DNA from: Bacteriovorax sp. BSW11_IV
Lineage (GTDB): Bacteria; Bdellovibrionota; Bacteriovoracia; Bacteriovoracales; Bacteriovoracaceae
Direction of reading: 5' to 3'
Assembly (NCBI RefSeq): GCF_000447755.1
Contig: NZ_AUNE01000010.1
Coordinates: forward strand, 186,001-250,000
Length of the DNA stretch: 64,000 nucleotides
Part shown: positions 50,490-60,299 of the stretch, piece by piece
Position numbering within the stretch: the first letter of the stretch is position 1
Layout: each line of letters opens with the position of its first letter
Notes under the pieces: model-generated
The model's database searches: none
Seen by the model: the letters and a program-made list of their open reading frames with translations, nothing else
What the model was told of the DNA's origin: nothing
Translations under genes and position numbers: made by a program

Positions 50490-52879
50490 TATTTTTGAAA
50501 GGAAACAAAGTTTCCTGAATTATAGTTAAATAAAAAATTAAATGAGATATCTTTTTGAATTTCATCTGTAGAGTATCTCACTTCCATTTTCCAACAGTTG
50601 TTATTAGGAGAATAGATCACACCATAAGTTGATTTCTCAAAGCTCTCTGTTTCAAGATTGTATTTACGATCAATTGAAAACTCGAAAAGATCCGTTGGTC
50701 TTAACCAAGCATTTAAGTTCATGTACTTATTGATCGGTCTCGCATTTGAATCATAATTAAAAGAAAACGCGTACCCAAAAATTGATAACGTTTGACCAAC
50801 AGAGAAGTTGAATACGTGTTCTTGATTGTCATGAAAATAATATTCATTAGCGGCAAATCCAAAACTTCCAAGAGATAAACCAGTGGCAAGATGGAGTCTT
50901 GTTAAGCGCTGACTCGTACTGGCCCCCTCTGGAGCATTTAAATCAAGACCTTGAGAAATATTAAAATAAGCAATTCGTGAGTATGAAAAATTATCACGCA
51001 AGTATTTTTCATTTTCAAAAGGATTAAATTTATTAGGAACTTTTTTAATAAGAGAATTATTCCATTGAAGCTCTATTGTATTGCTAAGAGGTATATCTGT
51101 TTTAGAAGTGGCCTGGGACTTTTCAAACTCTTCTTCTCTTAGAGAATCAATACTATCAAAGTGACCAATCCCATCATCGGCACGAATTTGATTTAGAAAA
51201 TCTTGATTTCCAGTATTTCCTTTATCGGCAAGTTGATAGTGCTTAAGCTTAAAAATTTGAGTATGCCTGTAAGCGTTGTTAATAACTTCCACTTGATCTT
51301 CAGTAAAATCTGCACGAATAACTGGAATTTTACCTATAAGATTTCCGTCAGTGACGTCTTCACTTTCTTTTTGAGGCAATTGAGTTTTACTTTTCTTAAA
51401 ATCAATTTCAGAATAACTCACGCTGTCTCGAAAAGACACGCCATAGATTTTTTCCAATTCTAAACTCATTTCAGATTCTAAAAGCACAGCACTTTTTCTG
51501 AAAGTTCGCTCTCCTTGTTTTTCATAAGGAAAGTAATACCCTTGGTAATCATAAGTCGCTGAAGTGGCTATTTTAAAAGGACCAACATGCCCCATATGCC
51601 AATCGATACGAGGTTTAGCATTTAAACGTCTCGCATTTCTAATATAATTGCCTTCACTTAAATGATTTTGCTTAAACATGGAAAAATCAGAGTTCATGCT
51701 AAAAGTCAGGCGATTTAGTAGTGGGATATCAGAATAAAAAAGCTCTAGTTGACCAATATCAAAATTAACTCTTGGTAAAACTTGAACATAGCGGTGATCA
51801 AATCCCTTAGGATTTTCAAAGAGGAGATTTCGTCTGAAGTAAGACTCAACGCCAAGATTAAAAAAATCTTGTCTATAATCAAAGAAACCTTCAATCCCGG
51901 TATCACTGCCGCGAATTTTGCTTTCATTGAATTTCTGGTAATCGCGAACCATATCAAGATCACTCATTCCACTTACATATAGGTGATGAGTGAGATTGTT
52001 TGTAGGATTTAAATGCTGTTCGTACTCAGAAAAATGACGAAATTTAGTCGTCTTAGTTTCATCAAAAGTAAGCTTTCCCGGTTGCCAAATATTGTCAAAC
52101 GATCCCTGCGAGTCTAGTTCAAACCATGATTTTTCACCAAGCGCCTGGCGGTATTGGAACTCTCCCCCCTTACCTCTTCTTCCATATAAGGCCGGTGAAA
52201 TTGTCATATCGCTCGATTCACTAATGGCCCAGAAAAACGGCTGCTTAAAAAGCACAGACTCTTCGTAATTGAAACTTATGGAAGGAAAAAGAAGTCCAGT
52301 TTCACGCTCTTTCTTTATTGGTAAAACAATATAAGGAACATACATAACAATGACGCCATTGACTTTTATGTAAGCACCCTTGATACGAATATACTCTCCA
52401 AGAGTAATCTTTACATCACTACCTAGAATCGACCATGACTCTGGACAGTCACGACAAGTTGTATATTCTGCGTCGGTACCTTCAATATTATTCTCATCGA
52501 TTCTCGCAATATACTTTCCGAGAACAGTGTAATTATCAGATAGTACTCTTGCATTATGAACGGCCATTTTTTTATCACGAAAGTCATAATCAATTCGCGA
52601 ACCATACATGGTCATTGTGGCACTGACGTAGCGAACATTTCCGATGACAGTGGCCTTGCCGGCCTTAAATTCAACAATGGCCCTCTCCCCATAAAGAGCA
52701 TCTTGACCGTAAGTAATAATAACGTTACCCACCGCTTCAAAGCGGTCATTTTTGGCCGATCGATAGGCCTTATCCGAGAGAATTTGAACTTTCTCTCCTA
52801 ATTGAATTTCAAAAGATTCGCGGGCAAAGCTATTTAATGAAAAAGTGAGAGTGAGAAAGAATAAAACGCTGAACTTCAC
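50489..52879 (-). CDS. lptD: LPS-assembly protein LptD
   Basis: A 796-residue outer-membrane LPS translocon. After a signal peptide (about 1-19) comes the OstA/LptA-like beta-jellyroll: ILSDKAYRSAKNDRFEAVGN, ITYGQDALYGERAIVEF and YTTCRDCPESW with a CxxC; then the barrel domain (MYVPYIVLPIKKERETGLLFP). It shows that the organism makes LPS. The GTG at 52879 is the best start because it gives a signal peptide, but no strong SD is visible; TTG at 52882 is an alternative, and much longer frames overlap folC. It overlaps folC by 50 bp. Confidence 0.88.
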   Translation of the reverse strand: MKFSVLFFLTLTFSLNSFARESFEIQLGEKVQILSDKAYRSAKNDRFEAVGNVIITYGQDALYGERAIVEFKAGKATVIGNVRYVSATMTMYGSRIDYDFRDKKMAVHNARVLSDNYTVLGKYIARIDENNIEGTDAEYTTCRDCPESWSILGSDVKITLGEYIRIKGAYIKVNGVIVMYVPYIVLPIKKERETGLLFPSISFNYEESVLFKQPFFWAISESSDMTISPALYGRRGKGGEFQYRQALGEKSWFELDSQGSFDNIWQPGKLTFDETKTTKFRHFSEYEQHLNPTNNLTHHLYVSGMSDLDMVRDYQKFNESKIRGSDTGIEGFFDYRQDFFNLGVESYFRRNLLFENPKGFDHRYVQVLPRVNFDIGQLELFYSDIPLLNRLTFSMNSDFSMFKQNHLSEGNYIRNARRLNAKPRIDWHMGHVGPFKIATSATYDYQGYYFPYEKQGERTFRKSAVLLESEMSLELEKIYGVSFRDSVSYSEIDFKKSKTQLPQKESEDVTDGNLIGKIPVIRADFTEDQVEVINNAYRHTQIFKLKHYQLADKGNTGNQDFLNQIRADDGIGHFDSIDSLREEEFEKSQATSKTDIPLSNTIELQWNNSLIKKVPNKFNPFENEKYLRDNFSYSRIAYFNISQGLDLNAPEGASTSQRLTRLHLATGLSLGSFGFAANEYYFHDNQEHVFNFSVGQTLSIFGYAFSFNYDSNARPINKYMNLNAWLRPTDLFEFSIDRKYNLETESFEKSTYGVIYSPNNNCWKMEVRYSTDEIQKDISFNFLFNYNSGNFVSFQK

Positions 52880-54086
52880 CAATGAAGTAGTAAGATCCGG
52901 CCACGTAAATATTAGTTCTCTTTTTAAGAGGTTTTTCAAGTAAGTATTCCTTCCAATCAGCACACCAATGCATCTTGCTCTCGAAGTGATTCTTGGCCCA
53001 GATTCTTTGCAGATCTTTGCTCGCTGATTTGAAGTGTTCAAAAGTTGAAACATGAATTTGTTCAAAAACAGATGTCTCACGCCAGACATTCAAACAATCT
53101 TCAATATCTTTATCACTTCTTTTGGAAAATGACAGGAGAAGCTCACTATCCGATTCAGGATTTTTAGCTAAGAGTAAATCTCTCATTTTTCTCATGCCGT
53201 CCAAATTATGTGCACCTACAAAGATAAAGGAAATATTCCCTCTTGTCATCTTTTCAAAGCGCCCTTTCATTGGGATTTGGGCCTCAATTTCAAGGGAGAA
53301 ATCCTCACCTGTGACAAGATTGGCCACATACTTTGCAAGCGTCAAATTACGTTTTCTATAATCATCTTGAATGACGAGATTACCATTTGCAAAAAGATCA
53401 ATCCAATTGACGTTTTTCTCGCGTGACAATTCGCCACAATAGTTGCGAAGAGTGCTCGATTCTAGGGCCGTTACGAGAGGCCTATTTGCTCTTGAAATTC
53501 CAAATTTCTCAAAAAGTATTTTCTTTAGACCACGCCCAAGAATTTCTTCATGATCACGAGAAATGCTAGTAATGGCGCAAACATTGGCATCAAAAATATT
53601 AACAGCATCAAAGCGACCGCCAAGACCAACTTCAAAGAGAATAATGTCAACATCGGCCTTTTGGGCCAAACGACAAAAAATGAGAAACAAAAACTCATAA
53701 TAACTCAGCTTGTTTTCACCAATATGGGCAAAGGCCCATACAAAACTTTGCTCAAGCTCATCGTAACTAACAGGCCCGCCAGGTAATAAAAAGCGTTCGC
53801 GAACTGATAATATGTGAGGAGAAGTCCACAATGCGACTTTTTTTCCCGCTCGTGTGAGCATATCGTAGAGCACATAACAAGTTTCACCCTTACCGTTGGT
53901 GCCACCTACAGTCACAATTTTCTTTTGCTTAAAGTCTTCTTGAAAACAAGAAAAGAAGGGTTGCAAACGATCAAGACCCGGTTTAAAAGTCTCGTGACCA
54001 AGCTTTTCTATAAGCCCAGTCACGAGTATTTCTTCACGCGAGTGATCGAATGTTTGATTGATTATATTACTTAGATTTAGACTCAT
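52830..54086 (-). CDS. folC: Folylpolyglutamate synthase / dihydrofolate synthase
   Basis: A 418-residue Mur-ligase-family enzyme that adds glutamate to folates. The P-loop is VTVGGTNGKGET, the SPHILSVRERF segment and the metal/ATP site FEVGLGGRFDAVN are FolC-specific, and AITSISRDHEEILG completes the set. It starts at ATG 54086 inside the end of accD (overlap 20 bp). Downstream is lptD, overlapped by 50 bp. Confidence 0.94.
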   Translation of the reverse strand: MSLNLSNIINQTFDHSREEILVTGLIEKLGHETFKPGLDRLQPFFSCFQEDFKQKKIVTVGGTNGKGETCYVLYDMLTRAGKKVALWTSPHILSVRERFLLPGGPVSYDELEQSFVWAFAHIGENKLSYYEFLFLIFCRLAQKADVDIILFEVGLGGRFDAVNIFDANVCAITSISRDHEEILGRGLKKILFEKFGISRANRPLVTALESSTLRNYCGELSREKNVNWIDLFANGNLVIQDDYRKRNLTLAKYVANLVTGEDFSLEIEAQIPMKGRFEKMTRGNISFIFVGAHNLDGMRKMRDLLLAKNPESDSELLLSFSKRSDKDIEDCLNVWRETSVFEQIHVSTFEHFKSASKDLQRIWAKNHFESKMHWCADWKEYLLEKPLKKRTNIYVAGSYYFIGEVQRFILSHSHFFIK

Positions 54087-54930
54087 TACCGAACATTTCG
54101 ATGAAAAACGACAGTTCACTTTTTAGTTTATGACGGTGAACTATGCGATCAACGAAACCATGCTCAAGCAGAAATTCTGAGCGCTGAAATCCATCAGGAA
54201 GTTTTTGACGAATTGATTGTTCAATAACTCTTGGTCCCGCAAAACCGATAAGCGCTTTAGGTTCAGCGATATTCACATCACCTAGCATTGCAAAGCTTGC
54301 AGCAACTCCACCAGTAGTAGGATCAGTTAAAACTGAAATATAAGGGATACCAGCATTTTTCAAACGTTGTCTTGCAGCACTTGTTTTTCCCATTTGCATT
54401 AGAGAAAGAATCCCCTCTTGCATGCGGGCCCCACCAGAACAAGAAATAACAATACATGGAATTTTTCTCTTATAGGCTTCATCCATGGCCATGGCCACTT
54501 TCTCACCAGTAACAACACCCATTGAACCACCCATAAATTGGAAGTTCATCACAGTGATGGCCACTTCTTTACCGTTGATCTTACCAAGACCACAGAAAGT
54601 TCCATCTACAAGTCCTGTTTTATCATAGGCCTCTTGAAGACGATCAGAGTATGGTTTTTTATCTGTAAAATTTAGTGGATCTGTTGTTGTTAATTTATCA
54701 CCAAGTGAAACAAAAGTTCCTTCGTCAAGAAGATGAGAAATTCTGCTTACAGCATCTAAACGAAAGTGATGGTCACAATAAGGACACACTTGAACGCTTT
54801 CTTCTAATCTATCACTTTGAACGATTTCGTTGCAGTTCGTGCATTTTTTCCACAAACCAGTTGGTGTATTTGTCGCTACTTTTTTTACGCTTTTTAATTT
54901 TGGGTTTTGGACTTTATTAAACCAAGTCAT
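54067..54930 (-). CDS. accD: Acetyl-CoA carboxylase carboxyltransferase subunit beta
   Basis: A 287-residue AccD, the carboxyltransferase beta part for malonyl-CoA formation. A zinc ribbon is formed by C30, C33, C49 and C52; the biotin/CoA domain follows with GLGKINGKEVAI, MGVVTGEK, SGGARMQEGI and PTTGGVAASFA. AAAGGGG RBS. It is followed by folC, the E. coli-like accD-folC order. Confidence 0.97.
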   Translation of the reverse strand: MTWFNKVQNPKLKSVKKVATNTPTGLWKKCTNCNEIVQSDRLEESVQVCPYCDHHFRLDAVSRISHLLDEGTFVSLGDKLTTTDPLNFTDKKPYSDRLQEAYDKTGLVDGTFCGLGKINGKEVAITVMNFQFMGGSMGVVTGEKVAMAMDEAYKRKIPCIVISCSGGARMQEGILSLMQMGKTSAARQRLKNAGIPYISVLTDPTTGGVAASFAMLGDVNIAEPKALIGFAGPRVIEQSIRQKLPDGFQRSEFLLEHGFVDRIVHRHKLKSELSFFIEMFGNESKSK

Positions 54931-55023
54931 TGCCGTGCCCCTTTGATAGTCATTTTTTAAGTGATTATCATGGTTAATCCAAGGGGATTAGACAAGTAAA
55001 AGATTAGCGAAATTTCTCGTTTT

Positions 55024-55788
55024 TTAGAACATGTAACTCGTATCGTCAGAACTTAGGACCGTAATACGATCTGTTCCAATGGCGTGAATCTCTTTAACGA
55101 GTAAATCTTGGAAATTTGGCTTCAAATGCCCCAGAAAAATAGGGACCATGGGAGGCATCTTCTTAAGTTCTTCACTCATAGTACTTGGGGTATGGTGCTG
55201 GCTATCTATGGCCACCTGAATCAAATTATTAGGAAAAGAAACCTCTGTGAAGATTCCCTTAAGGTTTTTCTTTTCTTTTGCCACTTCCCAAATTCGTTCT
55301 GTGGGCCCAGTGTCTTGAGTAAAAACGAGAGCACAATCACCTTTTTCAATAATAAAACCTAGTGCCCCTTCTTGATGGTTCACTGGTACAGGAGTAATCG
55401 TATACTCTCCTAGCTTGAAAACTTCTTCAGGTCTGATTTCATGAAAGCGCATTGTGGGATTTTTTCGGCTTGGAAGCTTTGAAAAATCAGGCCAAATAGC
55501 ATCATTGAAAAGATGGGTCATGATATTGTGCTTGATTGGACCGTTGGTCCACACTTCAAACGGCGTTCCTCTCATACCAAAACAATTGTCGGCCAAGAAG
55601 GCAAGGTCAGAAATATGGTCTAGATGGGAATGGGATATAAGAATATTGTCAATCTTCACTTGCTCGCTAATGTGCACACCACTGGCCACTGAACCAGCAT
55701 CAATTAAAAGCTTTCCATCTATAAGATAACTAGTTGCTCTAAATCCTGGCGAGACCCCACCGTGTCCCCCAATAATTCGTACTAACAT
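55024..55788 (-). CDS. MBL-fold metallohydrolase, class II cAMP-phosphodiesterase-like
   Basis: A 254-residue metallo-beta-lactamase-fold hydrolase. The metal motif HSHLDH is at 53-58; further ligands are in PVNHQEG and QDTGP, with FLGHLKPNF near the end. The TSYLIDGKLLIDAGS start and the HSHLDH.. SDLAFLADN run match class II 3',5'-cyclic nucleotide phosphodiesterases (CpdP, yeast Pde1). It may lower cAMP, in line with the CNB protein at 13174. A single gene with its own RBS. Confidence 0.8.
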   Translation of the reverse strand: MLVRIIGGHGGVSPGFRATSYLIDGKLLIDAGSVASGVHISEQVKIDNILISHSHLDHISDLAFLADNCFGMRGTPFEVWTNGPIKHNIMTHLFNDAIWPDFSKLPSRKNPTMRFHEIRPEEVFKLGEYTITPVPVNHQEGALGFIIEKGDCALVFTQDTGPTERIWEVAKEKKNLKGIFTEVSFPNNLIQVAIDSQHHTPSTMSEELKKMPPMVPIFLGHLKPNFQDLLVKEIHAIGTDRITVLSSDDTSYMF

Positions 55789-55820
55789 TAACCATCCTTA
55801 TTTGTATCAATAAGAATATT

Positions 55821-56942
55821 TTAACTCGCTTTTCTTTGTGATACTAGAGTGGAATCTTTGTACATTCGAGATTTTTTAAACCAGCGCTCAAAGGCCGCCA
55901 CAACGGCCGTATCAAATTGAGTTCCCGAATATTTTAAAATTTCTTCATAAGCTACCATTGGCGGCAATCCCTTGCGATAAGGTCTAGTGCTAATCATGGC
56001 ATCAAAGGTATCGGCCACTGAAATGATACTGGCGATAACAGGGATTTCCCCATCTTTTAGACCAAAAGGATAACCTTTACCATCTGGTCTTTCATGATGA
56101 AAGCGCATGCCATCCACGACATTTTCAAGGCCTTCAATCTTTTTTAGGATTTCATGACCTAAGGCCGGATGACTTTTCATGATTTCAAATTCGCTATCAG
56201 TTAACGGTGCTCGTTTTTTTAAAATACTATCTTCAATACCGATTTTACCGATATCATGAAGAACTGACGCCAAAAGAAGATCATTCATTTCATTAAAATT
56301 GAGCTCCATCTCCTTGCCAATCATCTCAGCAAAATGTCTCACACGTTTTGTGTGACCACCAGTATAAGCATCTTTTTTTCCGATAGCATCGGCCAAAGAC
56401 TCTACCACTTGAATGAACATTCGTTGCTGTTTTTCAAAAAGAAGGGCATTTAAAAGAGTTGTCGTTAGCTCATTTGCAATGGCCTCTGAAAAATGAACAT
56501 CTTCTTCGTCAAAGCCACCCTTATTACTGTTAATCGCCTCAACAACACCTATAAGCTCCCCTTTGGATACAAGGGGAAAGAGTAAAATATTTTTTGGTTT
56601 CAAAGATTTTACAAGATCACTTTCGCGTTTTTTCCTAATGTCCATTTTGACATTATTAATTGAGAGTGTCGCCAAGTAATGGGCACAGGCGCCCACAAAA
56701 CTATGTTCATCAATAGCAAAACGGACTTCTTCGATATTGTGATCAATTTGATAGCGATAAACAACTTCTTGTAATTTTTCTTCTTTGCGATAAAGAAGGA
56801 CCTTCTCGCAATCGAGAAGTTTAGCGATACTTGTACATGCCTTTTTTTGAATTTGTTTAATATCCAATGAAGACGATGTTAATTGTCCTAATTTAATTAG
56901 TTCTTCGTATCTTTCAATTTTTTTTTGTAAATCGCTAACCAT
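55821..56942 (-). CDS. GAF-HD-GYP protein (putative c-di-GMP phosphodiesterase)
   Basis: A 373-residue signalling protein: N-terminal coiled-coil-like helix (1-25), GAF domain (about 26-165; VGACAHYLATLSINNVK, ILLFPLVSKGELIGVVEA), then HD-GYP (185-360) with HD at 229-230 (LHDIGKIG), and HHERPDGKGYP at 282-292. All residues of an active c-di-GMP phosphodiesterase are present. GAF may bind a small ligand. It lies 33 bp upstream of the MBL phosphodiesterase gene. Confidence 0.9.
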   Translation of the reverse strand: MVSDLQKKIERYEELIKLGQLTSSSLDIKQIQKKACTSIAKLLDCEKVLLYRKEEKLQEVVYRYQIDHNIEEVRFAIDEHSFVGACAHYLATLSINNVKMDIRKKRESDLVKSLKPKNILLFPLVSKGELIGVVEAINSNKGGFDEEDVHFSEAIANELTTTLLNALLFEKQQRMFIQVVESLADAIGKKDAYTGGHTKRVRHFAEMIGKEMELNFNEMNDLLLASVLHDIGKIGIEDSILKKRAPLTDSEFEIMKSHPALGHEILKKIEGLENVVDGMRFHHERPDGKGYPFGLKDGEIPVIASIISVADTFDAMISTRPYRKGLPPMVAYEEILKYSGTQFDTAVVAAFERWFKKSRMYKDSTLVSQRKAS

Positions 56943-57021
56943 ATCAATCCCAAAATCATAGTGTTCAACTAGATTCCTATCGGATTGATACGTTTAGCTC
57001 TTTAGAACATGAGTTTTTTGA

Positions 57022-57840
57022 TCAGATTAATTCATTATAAATATCTGACGATTTCTCTTCGAGAATTTCTGCCAAAAGTTTTGATAGGTTTTTTGTAGAT
57101 CTTTTTTCGCGCAAGTACTGATTGGCAAGATCTTTGAGTTTTTGGTTTTCAGCTTTTGTTGGAACGTGCTCTTTACCCACATAAAAAAGCAGAACAAATT
57201 CACCTTTGTAATTAATATTTTCGTTTTTAAACTCACTTGCCTTAAAGCGGTGAACCGTCTCATAAGTTTTTGTAAGCTCTCTTCCCACGGCCACATCCCC
57301 TTGTGGATGAACGCCTGCTAAAATCTCTAAACTCTCTTCCATGCGATAGGGAGATTCAAAGAAAATATGGGTCCCAACTTGTGAGAGTTGCTCTGTAAAA
57401 TACTCTCTTCTGCCCTTACTATCTTTTGGTAGAAAACCATGAAAATGAAAGGGATGCGGTGGCAGACCACTTAATTCAAGGGCACACGTTACTGCACTAA
57501 TTCCCGAGTTGGCCTCAATTTTTACACCCTCTTGTAAACATACGCGAATCAAAGGGAAAGCAGGATCAGAAATAACTGGAGAACCAGCATCAGATACAAT
57601 GCAAAGTCTTTGACCACGTTTAATTTTATCTACAATACGAGCAATTTTATCTTCAGAGTGATCGTGGAATGAATCGATATTTTTTGACTTACTATCAATG
57701 CCGTAATGATTTAGAAGCTTACTTAGATTTCTCGTATCTTCGGCCAAAAAATGATTCTCTTCCTTAAGAGTTTCAAGGGCCCTTTTTGTAATATCTTCAC
57801 TATTTCCAATTGGTAGAGTTATTAATACTAATTTGCTCAA
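57022..57840 (-). CDS. rsmI: 16S rRNA (cytidine(1402)-2'-O)-methyltransferase
   Basis: A 272-residue RsmI. Seen: VLITLPIGNSEDITKRAL at the N-terminus, AEDTRNLSKLLNHYGI, SDAGSPVISDPAF, GISAVTCALELSGLP and FFESPYRMEESL. The length equals the family norm, so this is the true RsmI, with the short paralog at 1831-2529. Followed downstream by the GAF/HD-GYP gene on the same strand after 79 bp. Confidence 0.95.
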   Translation of the reverse strand: MSKLVLITLPIGNSEDITKRALETLKEENHFLAEDTRNLSKLLNHYGIDSKSKNIDSFHDHSEDKIARIVDKIKRGQRLCIVSDAGSPVISDPAFPLIRVCLQEGVKIEANSGISAVTCALELSGLPPHPFHFHGFLPKDSKGRREYFTEQLSQVGTHIFFESPYRMEESLEILAGVHPQGDVAVGRELTKTYETVHRFKASEFKNENINYKGEFVLLFYVGKEHVPTKAENQKLKDLANQYLREKRSTKNLSKLLAEILEEKSSDIYNELI

Positions 57841-57987
57841 CTTTAATCCTTCGCTAAAAAAAATAAGTATTTAAATATTTTACTCCTCTTCACAGGCCCC
57901 GTCAGCAAGGAGATCAAAAAGTTCCCGGTTCCCTCAGATAACACCAAGTGTTAACATAAGGATTGCTAACTACGCCAAGGAGATGAC

Positions 57988-58374
57988 ATGTCTATGAAAG
58001 CAAGAATGAGAACAGATGCAACGGGAAATATCACTGTCCATATGGAAGGTGGTCTCGATTATGAAAACACAATCCCACTTAGAAAAGAGTTGGATGACCT
58101 TGTTGCAGAAAACCCAACTTCGACGATCACACTTGATCTTCATTCATTAGACTTTGTTGGATCCTCTGGTATTGGCTTCTTTGTTGAGACAATTCGCTCT
58201 CTAAATAAGAACAAAGAACAAATTAAATTATCAAATGTTAAAAGTGAATTTTTGAAAGTTTTTAAACTTTATGATTTTGATGCTATGGAGCTGATGATCA
58301 GCGAGTTTGATAACGACGATACCGAAGAACTCAACACTATCTTCGGAAATCGTCGCAACACTTTTCAAAACTGA
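57988..58374 (+). CDS. STAS-domain anti-sigma-factor-antagonist-like protein
   Basis: A 128-residue STAS protein with the anti-anti-sigma phosphorylation loop LDFVGSSGIGFF, in which Ser 59/60 are the probable phosphosites, and the LRKELDDLV helix. No anti-sigma kinase or sigma factor gene is close. An acidic C-terminal tail follows. AAGGAGATGAC RBS before the ATG; an AACAC-CAA-GTGTT inverted repeat lies at 57940-57952. Convergent overlap of 10 bp with the next gene. Confidence 0.88.
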   Translation: MSMKARMRTDATGNITVHMEGGLDYENTIPLRKELDDLVAENPTSTITLDLHSLDFVGSSGIGFFVETIRSLNKNKEQIKLSNVKSEFLKVFKLYDFDAMELMISEFDNDDTEELNTIFGNRRNTFQN

Positions 58375-58859
58375 ATATTTAACAGCTCAAATCCAATCTT
58401 CTGGTCAGAGTGGTCTTGTTTATTCAAGGCCACTTTTACACTACTCGAAAAATCTTCATTCATTTTAAGTTCATGCATTAAAAGCCCCTGATTATTCCCA
58501 CCATCTTGGAAATAGCCTTGAGGAGCATTTTCATAAGGATTCACTTCAGCTGGAGCATCCGGATAATACTCTCCGCCCCCTTGCTGATATCCACGTTTTT
58601 TCATGGCGTGAGTCATCACAACATAGCCACCAAAAATAAGGCCAGCATATAATCCCAGTGACGCACCAATGGCCACAGAGCGACCTTTAGTACCAAAGGC
58701 CAATGAGGCCGTCCCAAGAAGCGCACCACCAACAGTCCCGTAAGCGGCCATAGCACCCAATGCCTTAAGCTTTGGATCCACTTCAGCGCGCGCGGCCGGT
58801 GATGAGAGTAGAAAAGTTAATGACAAAAATAGTGGTAAAAAAATCTGACGTATTTTCAT
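58365..58859 (-). CDS. Exported glycine-rich two-helix protein
   Basis: A 164-residue protein with a signal peptide (1-25, ARA) and two Gly/Ala-rich hydrophobic helices (about 33-55 and 63-83) holding GxxxG-like packing. A polar, Gly/Gln-rich tail follows. The arrangement recalls glycine-zipper proteins of the cell envelope. Function unknown. The stop overlaps the STAS gene by 10 bp. Confidence 0.6.
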   Translation of the reverse strand: MKIRQIFLPLFLSLTFLLSSPAARAEVDPKLKALGAMAAYGTVGGALLGTASLAFGTKGRSVAIGASLGLYAGLIFGGYVVMTHAMKKRGYQQGGGEYYPDAPAEVNPYENAPQGYFQDGGNNQGLLMHELKMNEDFSSSVKVALNKQDHSDQKIGFELLNIQF

Positions 58860-58881
58860 AAAGATAGGATAGTCAATCGAT

Positions 58882-59184
58882 TCAAATAATGCAACTTTCT
58901 TCGCTTAGCACTTTTAGTTTTACCGAAGCTTTAAATAAAAGTCCCAAAAAATGCGATGAATGCAACAACCTCCGTCTTTGCCACAAAGCAACATTAGAAG
59001 AAGACTTCACTTCGTAAACATTTACACATAGGCCATCATTATTTTTAACTAACCCCACAAGATCAACTTGACCCATTTCTCGCTCACGTAGAAATAGCGG
59101 TGATACTAATACCGCCATTTGCTTACTATGAACAAGTCGTGACATTTTTTTTTCAAGATGTTTTCCCTTACGCGAAGGATACAA
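58882..59184 (-). CDS. YraN/UPF0102-like nuclease-fold protein (diverged)
   Basis: A 100-residue protein that looks like YraN/UPF0102. GQVDLVGLV matches the GEIDLIA metal motif and VNVYEVKSSS the VEVKTR motif; QRRRLLHSS matches the basic helix. RnhB-YraN adjacency is typical of the family. The first conserved Glu is replaced by Gln, so activity may be lost. The start is uncertain: I use TTG at 59184 (overlap with rnhB 17 bp); an ATG at 59145 gives a shorter protein, and one at 59277 would overlap rnhB by 110 bp. Confidence 0.55.
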   Translation of the reverse strand: MYPSRKGKHLEKKMSRLVHSKQMAVLVSPLFLREREMGQVDLVGLVKNNDGLCVNVYEVKSSSNVALWQRRRLLHSSHFLGLLFKASVKLKVLSEESCII

Positions 59185-59857
59185 ACTCTTTGACACCTTT
59201 GAAGGTCTTTCTGTGAATCGGAGATACTCCGAGATTTTTAATGGCCTCTTTATGGGCCTTTGTGGGATAGCCTGCATGTTTTTCTAATCCATAACCTGGA
59301 TATTTTTTTCCAAGCTCTTTCATTAAATCATCTCGGTAATCTTTTGCGATAATCGAGGCCAAACCTATAAGAGCAGACTTTGAATCCCCCTTCACAATAG
59401 CATGGGCACGAGTATTTTTCGCAAGGCCTTTTGGCAACTTATTACCATCAATTAAGAAAGCGCATTCTTTATTTTTAACATTTAAAAACTCAAAGGCCTC
59501 TTTCATAGAAAGAAGAGATGCATTCAGAATATTTATTTCATCAATTTTCTGTGCTGAAATCTCTTGTATATAATAAGAGAAAGAAAAATTTTCACCACTA
59601 ACATGAACAATTTTTTTCGCTTTCAACTTATCGATAGAAAGGTTCTTTAAAATTTCTTTTCTTTTTTTCTCACTTAATTTTTTTGAATCATTAACACCTT
59701 TGTCGCGCAATTGTTGTAAAAAAGAATTTAGCTCTTCAAATGGTCCATTGACCACAACACAACAACTCACAACAGGACCAGCAAGTGGACCACGTCCCAC
59801 TTCATCGCTTGCCGCGATCAAAGCATCATTAGTTTTTATAAATTCAAATTCAATCAT
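59168..59857 (-). CDS. rnhB: Ribonuclease HII
   Basis: A 229-residue RNase HII. DEVGRGPLAGP with D18 and E19, VNDSKKLSEKKR, FLIDGNKLP and SIIAKDYRDDLM carry the four active-site acids. It removes ribonucleotides from DNA. It follows the rplS terminator and precedes the YraN-like gene. Confidence 0.96.
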   Translation of the reverse strand: MIEFEFIKTNDALIAASDEVGRGPLAGPVVSCCVVVNGPFEELNSFLQQLRDKGVNDSKKLSEKKRKEILKNLSIDKLKAKKIVHVSGENFSFSYYIQEISAQKIDEINILNASLLSMKEAFEFLNVKNKECAFLIDGNKLPKGLAKNTRAHAIVKGDSKSALIGLASIIAKDYRDDLMKELGKKYPGYGLEKHAGYPTKAHKEAIKNLGVSPIHRKTFKGVKEFVSFA

Positions 59858-59883
59858 GGGCGTACTTTAATACGAAAAATGGC

Positions 59884-59912
59884 AAAAAAAAAGGCCCAAC
59901 ATGTTGGGCCTC
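59884..59912 (-). terminator. Terminator of the rimM-rplS operon
   Basis: Perfect palindrome GGCCCAACATGTTGGGCC followed on the minus strand by nine T, 25 bp after rplS. rnhB transcription begins beyond it or reads through. Confidence 0.93.
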
Positions 59913-59936
59913 ATTTTTTTTAAATCTTTTTGAGAA

Positions 59937-60299
59937 TTACTTTCTATCGTAATCGATAGCAATTCTTGCAGACTTACCAGATCTATCTCTAAGGTAGTAA
60001 AGCTTAGCTCTTTTTGTCTTACCTCTTTGAACGATCTCGATTTTCTCTACGTTTGGTGAGTGGAATGGGAAAACCCTTTCAACACCCATACCAGAAGAGA
60101 TTTTTCTCACTCTGAAGTGTCCGCTGATCGCGTTCGGCTCTTTAAGTGCAATAACTACACCTTGGAAAATCTGAACACGTGATTTCTCACCTTCTTTAAT
60201 TCTAGCGTGAACAGCAATTGTGTCCCCAGCTCTAAATTCAGGAAAGTTTTCAACGTTCTTGCTCTTGTACTGACTGTTTACTACGTCAATCAAATTCAT
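59937..60299 (-). CDS. rplS: 50S ribosomal protein L19
   Basis: A 120-residue L19. Recognised by [44 protein letters not shown] and the [16 protein letters not shown]-like basic end ([19 protein letters not shown]). The ATG at 60299 has GGAG six bases upstream; TTG at 60311 is in frame but unlikely. The 66-bp leader to the upstream SPOUT gene carries a GC-rich hairpin (see findings). Confidence 0.96.
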   Translation of the reverse strand: MNLIDVVNSQYKSKNVENFPEFRAGDTIAVHARIKEGEKSRVQIFQGVVIALKEPNAISGHFRVRKISSGMGVERVFPFHSPNVEKIEIVQRGKTKRAKLYYLRDRSGKSARIAIDYDRK

